From: Acholoe squamosa
Lineage: Eukaryota > Annelida > Polychaeta > Phyllodocida > Polynoidae
Assembly: GCA_949317995.1 (NCBI GenBank)
Contig: OX439038.1
Location: forward strand, 75,278,659-75,342,658
DNA length: 64,000 nucleotides
Direction: 5' to 3'
This document shows, one piece after another, positions 57,550-64,000 of the stretch (the stretch's first letter is position 1; every line of letters begins with the position of its first letter). A model generated the notes under the pieces. The model searched no databases. It saw only the letters and a program-made list of their open reading frames with translations, and was not told where the DNA came from. The translations under genes were made by a program, and so were the position numbers.

Positions 57550-60331
57550 GGGCAGCAGAAGTGACCAATGCATCAGTGCAGCATCGGTGAATTTGGGGGT
57601 TAGTGCACAATCTAGCCCAGAGGTTATTTTTTAACATGCTATGATTGCACCCTGAAAGTCTTACCAAAGTTCTCATAGGAATAGCCTTGACGAATTTGCG
57701 ATTGGCTAAGAATGTGTGCAATTGTAGTGCCTAGCAGAATGATGTGCCAGTGCTGTATGGTGGCTGCAGGATCCTTTGCAAGTATGAAAACCTGTAAGGT
57801 TAACCTAAATTATTTGTCCCTAAGAGGGTTAGTACAGACTTCCCTGATGAGCGTCGAAGTGTCTCCTATTTGCAGGAGCAGAGTTCTAATAACAGGCAGG
57901 CCTTCACTCTAGATTGAAACAGGATAACAAGTCTACTAGGAACAATAAAATGCGATGTGAAGATTGCCAGTCATTCACTGAAGTACATTTTTGGAGCACA
58001 AGCAGTAGGGGAGCTCTCTAATAATGATAAAAAAGCTTGTACCATTAAACCTTTCATACTTGGTGAATCATGGTAGATAAGAGTAAAAACTATTTACATT
58101 ATAGTATTAAGAAGTACATGTGAGGAAAAAGGCACTTTAAAACCGTTTAAGATGGGCTGAGAACACCTGGATCAGGCCTAATCAATATACCCATTTTTTT
58201 TAGTCACCCACGTACATCTCTTCACAGGCATTCCTGCTGGCTGAGGAAATGGGCAGATGTTGTGTGCTTTAAGGCAAAAGATAGTCAAAGGACTGGCTCG
58301 TGGGTGAAAGGTACTGATGATAAGAGGTCTCTATCAAACCTCACTCTTCTCTCACCTGGCTGGAATTAGATGGACCTGAAACCTTGAAATTGATGACTTG
58401 ATAAAAGCAATCCTATCTAATCAAAAGATGGCAGATCCACCGCATTTACAGTACATTCGGTTGCTTTCAAGTATTCAAGGTCCATTGATGGTTTTTAGTC
58501 AATCATAATTATCACTTTCCAGAGAGACCTCTGTGTCTGTGACTATCACAACTACGTCCTTCTTCTTACAGTAAGAGTGATATGCATGATTACTCTTAGC
58601 TCGTCCCTATAGAAGATGGGATCTCTTTGATTCTGGGTATCATTTGCTGACAGTGTGTCTACTAGAGTGAAGTGGTATGATGGTGAGTGAGCAGTGATGA
58701 AGCCTCACAAAGGGAAGTAAAAGTGGGAAAGATATAGACATTTATGTATGTTTTGGCATTGCACAGCAGGAAGGTCATAAAGTATCAAAATAAATGAAGC
58801 AAATGAAACAAGCATCCAAATAAATGAGAAGTTCTAGGCTGTTGGAGCCAATTTTCCTAATTTGAAGATGACAAATGATGTTTGTTTTGTTTGTTTTTTA
58901 CAAAAAACGGGAGTTATCTAAAAAACAACAATCTTTGAGTCAGCGAAGCATTCAACATTCAAACATGTCAAGTTACCTCATCCATCATTGCCAAATAATT
59001 ACATTGCATTTGACAAATTCACTGGGAGAAATATAATCATGAAGGTAGGACCAGGACGTGAGAAAAACAAAGCCGACTGAAATTAGTGTCCAGTGCCAGA
59101 GTGTGTTGAGGAATAAATGAACTGACATGCCATCACCACTGGTGTTGACAGTTAATGCTGTCATTTAAGGGTTGCATACTGCTCAAATGACTGTATTTGT
59201 CATTAGTTAGGATTTTATATCATGCAGCCCAAGCATACCCTGTTGAGGTCAATATGAGTTAACAATATAGTGCATGAATTCTCTCCTGCAGTACATGATA
59301 AAAGGGAATGTAAAGCTGAAGGAAAGATGGTGATCTTAAAGTATCCCTGAGGGCATTGAAGGCTAAAATCTGCTGAATGCCAGACTTCCCTTTCAAACTG
59401 ACCATAATAATGATTCTTGCATCCAGGAAATAACTCTTAAGAGGCAGAACATTGCAGAACTACATGAAAGATATGGTGTGGCAAAGGCCATTCTGATAAG
59501 GTCTCTTGGTGGAGAGGGCCAAGGACCTGGTGACAATACCTGACACTTTCATTCATATATCCTGTAAATGACAATGAATTATTCATTTGCGGTAACGCAG
59601 AGAATTTACCCTTGCTATATATACCTGTGTGATTTCAAATGTTCCACTCCTTTAAAATACACCCTCAACAAAGGGTTCAACTGATATCCTGACCAGGCAG
59701 AAAGCACTTTCCTGCTACACATAATTATGGGCTAGGCTGAGCATTGAGTCCCTTCTTATCAATAATGAATGGCCTAACCGAAGCCAAAGTCTGACCTACG
59801 GGGAGTAGAGGGCTTGGAACCACGTCATTATCCCTGAGTATGAGACAGTTATTTTCAGTATATCTTTTGGTATTCATTGGCCACAGCCCTTTGACGAAGT
59901 AGTTGCTAATCCTGGGATGATGCATATTTACGAGGCTCCAGGCAATGTTATCTAAGTTTGAACTCCTATAGGCCAACCTGATAATGGCTTGGTGTAATCT
60001 CCTGGTAGTAATGGCCAGAACCATCACTGAGTTTATTAGATGATCCTTCCTTAGCATTCAAAACAGCAAAGACTAACAGAACATATGCTGGTAGATAGAA
60101 GGCCTTGAGTGTTTTGTTCTCTAATACATATAAATAGTATTATTTTAAGAATTGGAAATAGGTAAAGATTGGTAGCATTGTCTGGAGGATGCTCCTAGGA
60201 AATGTCCTGTTAAAGTACCCCTTCTCTTAGTGAAACACACCCCTGGTTTTCAATTTTTTGTTTAGCCTTATATCATTATGCTGCAGCCTATGCCCCTGGG
60301 CCCCTGGTGTATACCTATGCCCCATACAATC
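57550..60331. other. strongly diverged module sequence
   Basis: Pieces still match the array: 58150-58370 resembles 63595-63950, 58590-58700 resembles epsilon (the CATCTCTTTG and GTGTCTACTAGAGTG parts), and 59060-59150 resembles the end of alpha (GAGTGTGTTGAGGAA). The remainder is too diverged to place. One longer minus-strand frame at 59725-60057 is listed separately. No other gene is seen. Confidence 0.5.
59725..60057 (-). CDS. unrecognised 110-codon open frame
   Basis: The minus-strand frame from the ATG at 60057 is 110 codons with a protein-like composition ('RRLHQAIIRLAYRSSNLDNI', 'PLLPVGQTLASVRPFIIDKK'). I do not recognise a family, and no paralogue of it was noticed elsewhere in the window. 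It lies in diverged module DNA with no transposon boundary visible. It could be an exon or remnant of an unlisted mobile element, or simply chance. I give no function. Confidence 0.2.
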   Translation of the reverse strand: MLRKDHLINSVMVLAITTRRLHQAIIRLAYRSSNLDNIAWSLVNMHHPRISNYFVKGLWPMNTKRYTENNCLILRDNDVVPSPLLPVGQTLASVRPFIIDKKGLNAQPSP

Positions 60332-60333
60332 AG

Positions 60334-61628
60334 GAGGTTAATTCAAAACATCCTGGGATCGCAAACTCAGCGATCTTAGGAATTATTCTACCTTATCCTA
60401 TTAAGCGATCTTAAGATTAGACTGCTTTCACATTTCCTAGCCAGCACTAAGATTGCATCGATCTTAGCCTCAGCCCTCCTACACTATTCCAAGAATTACT
60501 GACTGGGTACAGGAGCTTAATTCAAAAGATCCTGGGATCCCAACCCCAGCGATCTTAGTGTAGGCACATATCATAAGACCTGACTGGTCTACCCTATGTA
60601 ATGCAGTGGTTGTAGGCCTGTCCAGAAGAGCTAGTCCTGGGATCACTTCACTATTCCATTTCCACCACTAAGATCACTGCGATCTTAGTGAAAGAAATGC
60701 ATAGTGGTTTCACCAGGGTACAAGAGCACTTACAGGGAACACTCCTGATTGAAAGAGTGAATAGCCTGCTGCATACATAAAGAGGGGAGGGAGGACGTTT
60801 GCTGAGTGTCCTTGAGGGCTCTTAGGGCTACTCATGCGTTAAGTGCACTGTAAGGTAATTCTTCCCTTCTCTCTCTTTGTCCTGGGGGGAGGGCACAATG
60901 CTTCTAATAGGCAAGCATAAATCATACATTCATGGGAACAACTCTTAAATACTGTATGGGGGTCAACTGCACCCTGTGCTCTTTTGTTAGCCCATATGGA
61001 GACGGGGAACGATGGTATAAGCACTCTTGTGAAGAAGAGTGACTCCACAGCTATTCCTTTATTTTGGGACTCTTACCCCTGTGCCTAGTCAGTACTTCTT
61101 GGAATAGTGTAGGAGGGCTGAGGCTAAGATCGATGCGATCTTAGTGCTGGCTAGGATATGTGAACCCAGTCAACTCTTAAGATCACTTAATAGGATAAGG
61201 CTGATTTATTCCTAAGATCGCTGGGGTCGTGATCCCAGGATCTTTTGAATTAAGCTCCAGGGGTCAGAGTCCCAAAATAAAGGAATAGCTGTGCACTTAA
61301 CGCATGAGTAGCCCTAAGAGCCCTCAAGGACACTCAACAAATGTCCTCCCTCCCGTCTATATATGTATACAGCAGGCTATTCACTCTTTCGATCAGGAGT
61401 GTTCCCTGTAAGTGCTCTTGTACTCAGGTGAAACCACTATGCAATTCTTTCACTAAGATCGCAGTGATCTTAGTGCTGGAAAAGGAATAGTGAAGTGATC
61501 ACAGGACTTGCTATTCCTGACAGGCCTGCAACCACTGCATTAGATAGGGTAGACCGGCCAGGTCTTATGATATCAGCCTACACTAAGATCGCTGGGGTTG
61601 TGATCCCAGGATGTTTTGAATTAAGCTC
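60334..61628 (-). mobile_element. palindrome-rich MITE, inverted copy split by copy c
   Basis: An opposite-strand copy present as 60334-60509 and 61261-61628, with CAG on both outer flanks (60331-60333, 61629-61631). Putting the two pieces together across the internal insertion makes a collinear family member apart from a deletion, so this is the older, host copy of the nest. Confidence 0.85.
60513..61257 (+). mobile_element. palindrome-rich MITE, copy c, nested
   Basis: A full 745-bp copy inserted into the inverted one. CAG occurs directly before (60510-60512) and after (61258-61260); the same triplet is single in the intact sequence at that place in other copies, so it is a 3-bp duplication. 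The copy is very similar to copy b (56582-57312). Confidence 0.88.
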
Positions 61629-61631
61629 CAG

Positions 61632-64000
61632 ACCTCATGTATTGCATACCTTTTGTCCAGTGACAAAGAGAGTCCTGTCTCCAAGTTAATCAAGGTACTT
61701 TGTTAAATATCTGTGGAGTGAAAATCAATTATTCATCTAGTCGCCAGAGCCAGTGGCCAGTCTACTAACTCACAGCAAAAATAAAGTGGAAAAGGAGCTA
61801 AGATGAGTATTCATGTATCGTCAAATAAATGCAAGCACACCAGTAGATAAAGGCAGGATGTACTTGACAATAAATAAAGGGATTTGAATAGAAAATAAAT
61901 CAACTTACCAAAGTGAAGCTGCAGAATAAACTGTTCATTGCTGCTGGCCCACAATACACAGGCAGGTTGCTTTAACTTTGAAATTTCTTAAAGGGCCAGA
62001 AACAGATTCCCAATCATGCAGAGTGACAAGACACAAATTCCCCTTGCTTTCTTTTCTTCTCAAAATGTCAAATGGGCCTGTGAAAATATTTCATAATAGC
62101 CTCTCCGCCACATATTGAAGTAGGGAGTACTGTTGGATGGATTTATTAGCCCACTGAGAGAAAATGCTAGGAATAGCAGATTGACCGAAGTCAGTGGGTG
62201 GTTAGCTAGATTAGATGGACCACTCTCTGGTTAGAACCTGAAAAATCTGAATTACACAATTCAGAGAGTAGGCTCATGCTTTGCAGATCCTGTGTGAACT
62301 CTGAAACATATAAAAGTTACTTGTCATAGCAGGAGTCAGGGGAACTTTACAAAAGAGAGGCCTTGGGAAGTGATATAATATATCACTTCCCAAGGCCTCT
62401 CTTTTGTCACACAGGTGATAGGCCCTGGCTTGTCATCTGGTCTTATCTCACCTGCCTAAAGGTATGATACATGTAGTGACATCCTTAAATCAATGATTTA
62501 AAACTTCTAAGCCACTCTAGAGAAGATTCACTAAAATAAAGGATGGGGTTACCATAGCATATTGCAGTATTAGGTAACTTGCTTAGTAAAATCCAAAAAT
62601 TGTTCCTATTTAACAACTTTTTGTTAAGTTAAGTTAAGTCAATATTATTGCCCTTCTCATGTTAGGATTGGAACATGTGGTATAAACAAGTTCCTTGCAT
62701 CCCTGCAGATATCACATCATATTAATATTCTATTATTAAAACACAATTTCAGCTGACATTTGCTCATCCAACCCTCATCCCACAGTGACTCTTCACAAAA
62801 TCACTTAGATGCTTCATTTAGAAAGAGGTAAAATCTTGAAAAAATTGTTGAGCACCATGATGGTGGCAGAAATATATAGACTACAGACATTAATTAATTG
62901 TAATGAAGCAAAGGGAACTTTTAGAGTAAATGAGGCAGATAGACACAAGCCAAAATCTCCTAATGTTATGGCTATAAAGAGTTGTTATTAGAAGTAAAAT
63001 GTATTGGCTGCATAGTGAAGATTATTTGATAGGGCAGAGACTGGATATAGATGAAATGGGATAACACATGATACATTATTTGCCACTGAAAGGGTTGTGA
63101 AGATGACTGTAGAATTGTATCCAATTTCCAGAAGAAAACGTTTAACAGGCAGGCCTCTACCAAACATTAAAAAGAGGAAAGTGTGAGGAGGACAGCACAA
63201 AAAAATAATTGGATCTCCGGAAATGAGAGGGGGGCTAAGGCAGTAAAACCCCATACAAATCACAATAACTAAGTCCAATCCTGCAAGAAACACTTTTCAA
63301 TTACATATCATAGAGGAGACAGCTAGTCGAATCAAGAGAGTAGATTTAAAATCATTTTAGAAATTGGTGTGATTTCTCCAAGCAGAATCTCCTGTAGGGA
63401 ACTTATTTAGAAATGGACCATAAAACACCAACAGATTAGCCATATCCCTCATGATGTTGGCCACATGCATATTTCCTTTATAAAAGTAGTGTACAAAAAG
63501 GAAAGAGATAAATAGCAGAAGTACATTTTTATAGGAGCCCAATAAGGGAGCATAAAAGACAAAACGTGTATTATGAAAAAGAATTAAGACATCGGGCTGA
63601 GAAAGCCTCCAGGGCTGGGCTTGAGGCTTAATCAATTTACTAGTTTTTATTCACCCACTTACACCTTTTCAAAAACCTTACTGTTAGCTTACGAAATGGG
63701 CAGATTCTGTTTGTTACACATTTAGAGCAAAACATCGGATAGGTCATCCCTTTAGCCATGGCTCTGCTTTAACTCCATTGACTCTTAACAGATAATGGAA
63801 CGACATAGTTACTCAGTGATAAAAGTATTATTGTAGAAAAATGGATTAAAGATAATCCAAAATGACTGGATCCTGGTTGGATGGTACTGATGATAACACG
63901 TTTCTAATCAACCTCGTCCCTCATCTGATGAAGATTCCACTATCTTGTTAGATGGGAGAAGGGAACTTAAGAGAGATAGCTGTAGCTGTGCGTGTCCCTG
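61632..64000. other. strongly diverged module sequence, right flank
   Basis: At 61950-62350 the order of zeta/beta landmarks is visible (GGGCCAGAAACAGATTCCCAATCATGCAGAGTGACAAG corresponds to the block near 21108), and 63595-63950 is paralogous to 58150-58370. A perfect 59-base palindrome lies at 62349-62407. Short frames (62809, 63293, 63635) have no motif. No gene is supported. Confidence 0.5.
62349..62407. repeat. perfect 59-base palindrome
   Basis: 29-base arms around a single central base at 62378, left arm beginning ACAAAAGAGAGGCC. The counterpart positions in other copies (near 16095 and 29545) have only one arm, so the second arm arose by local inverted duplication. Confidence 0.95.

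Noticed and set aside
45327-61048. Recurrent 62-69-codon minus-strand frame beginning MESLFFT in several places
   Set aside because: It lies within the MITE family at the same relative position; no protein motif, and recurrence is explained by element copies.

Overview
Eukaryotic, AT-rich, almost gene-free DNA. Spliceable transposon ORFs, A-tailed LINEs, DIRS-type tyrosine-recombinase retrotransposons, an Academ-like DNA transposon with an XPG-type nuclease region, and many small inverted-repeat elements all point to an invertebrate animal, probably marine. The species cannot be named from the sequence. I recognise no host protein-coding gene with confidence; every convincing coding region belongs to a mobile element.

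The background of the window is an old tandem array of a non-coding module of about 5-7 kb. One anchor (a GAGCATGCACAGT-type motif followed by an intact or decayed CTCCCTAC) recurs near 2603, 15798, 21135, 29229, 49390, 54945 and 62015, always in the same orientation and with the same neighbours. I name the sub-blocks alpha, beta, gamma, delta, epsilon, zeta and eta; zeta is itself a diverged beta. The copies at 20340-22600 and 54140-56580 are the most alike, and those after 57550 the most diverged. Each copy carries private insertions, and comparing copies gives the empty sites.

Layout: 1-1480 unassigned; 1480-3446 beta copy 1; 3447-4678 5'-truncated LINE with A-tail; 4681-5284 gamma; 5285-7630 second LINE; 7631-10777 minus-strand DIRS element A (Gag, RT, RNase H, tyrosine recombinase remnants); 10778-12870 delta and epsilon; 12880-19030 alpha and beta with a fold-back element, a tRNA-derived SINE and a 594-bp TA-flanked element; 19030-22600 gamma, epsilon, zeta; 22600-32740 gamma, delta, eta, alpha, beta, gamma; 32820-43130 epsilon split by DIRS element B, which is itself split by the 6.7-kb Academ-like transposon (35124-41862); 43958-44411 possible solo LTR; 45003-45724 palindrome-rich MITE; 45845-56580 eta, alpha, beta, epsilon, zeta with a TA-flanked element and a two-level nested insertion holding an array of about 15 CCCC/GGGG palindromes; 56582-57547 and 60334-61628 more copies of the palindrome-rich MITE, nested in opposite orientations; the rest is strongly diverged module sequence.

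The most complete system is the Academ-like element: about 365-bp terminal inverted repeats, a zinc-finger and transposase-like region, one clear intron, and a C-terminal XPG/FEN-like nuclease region, broken only by two apparent frameshifts and one TGA. The most unusual non-coding structure is the GC-rich palindrome array at 52650-53393, bounded by a perfect 10-bp direct repeat.
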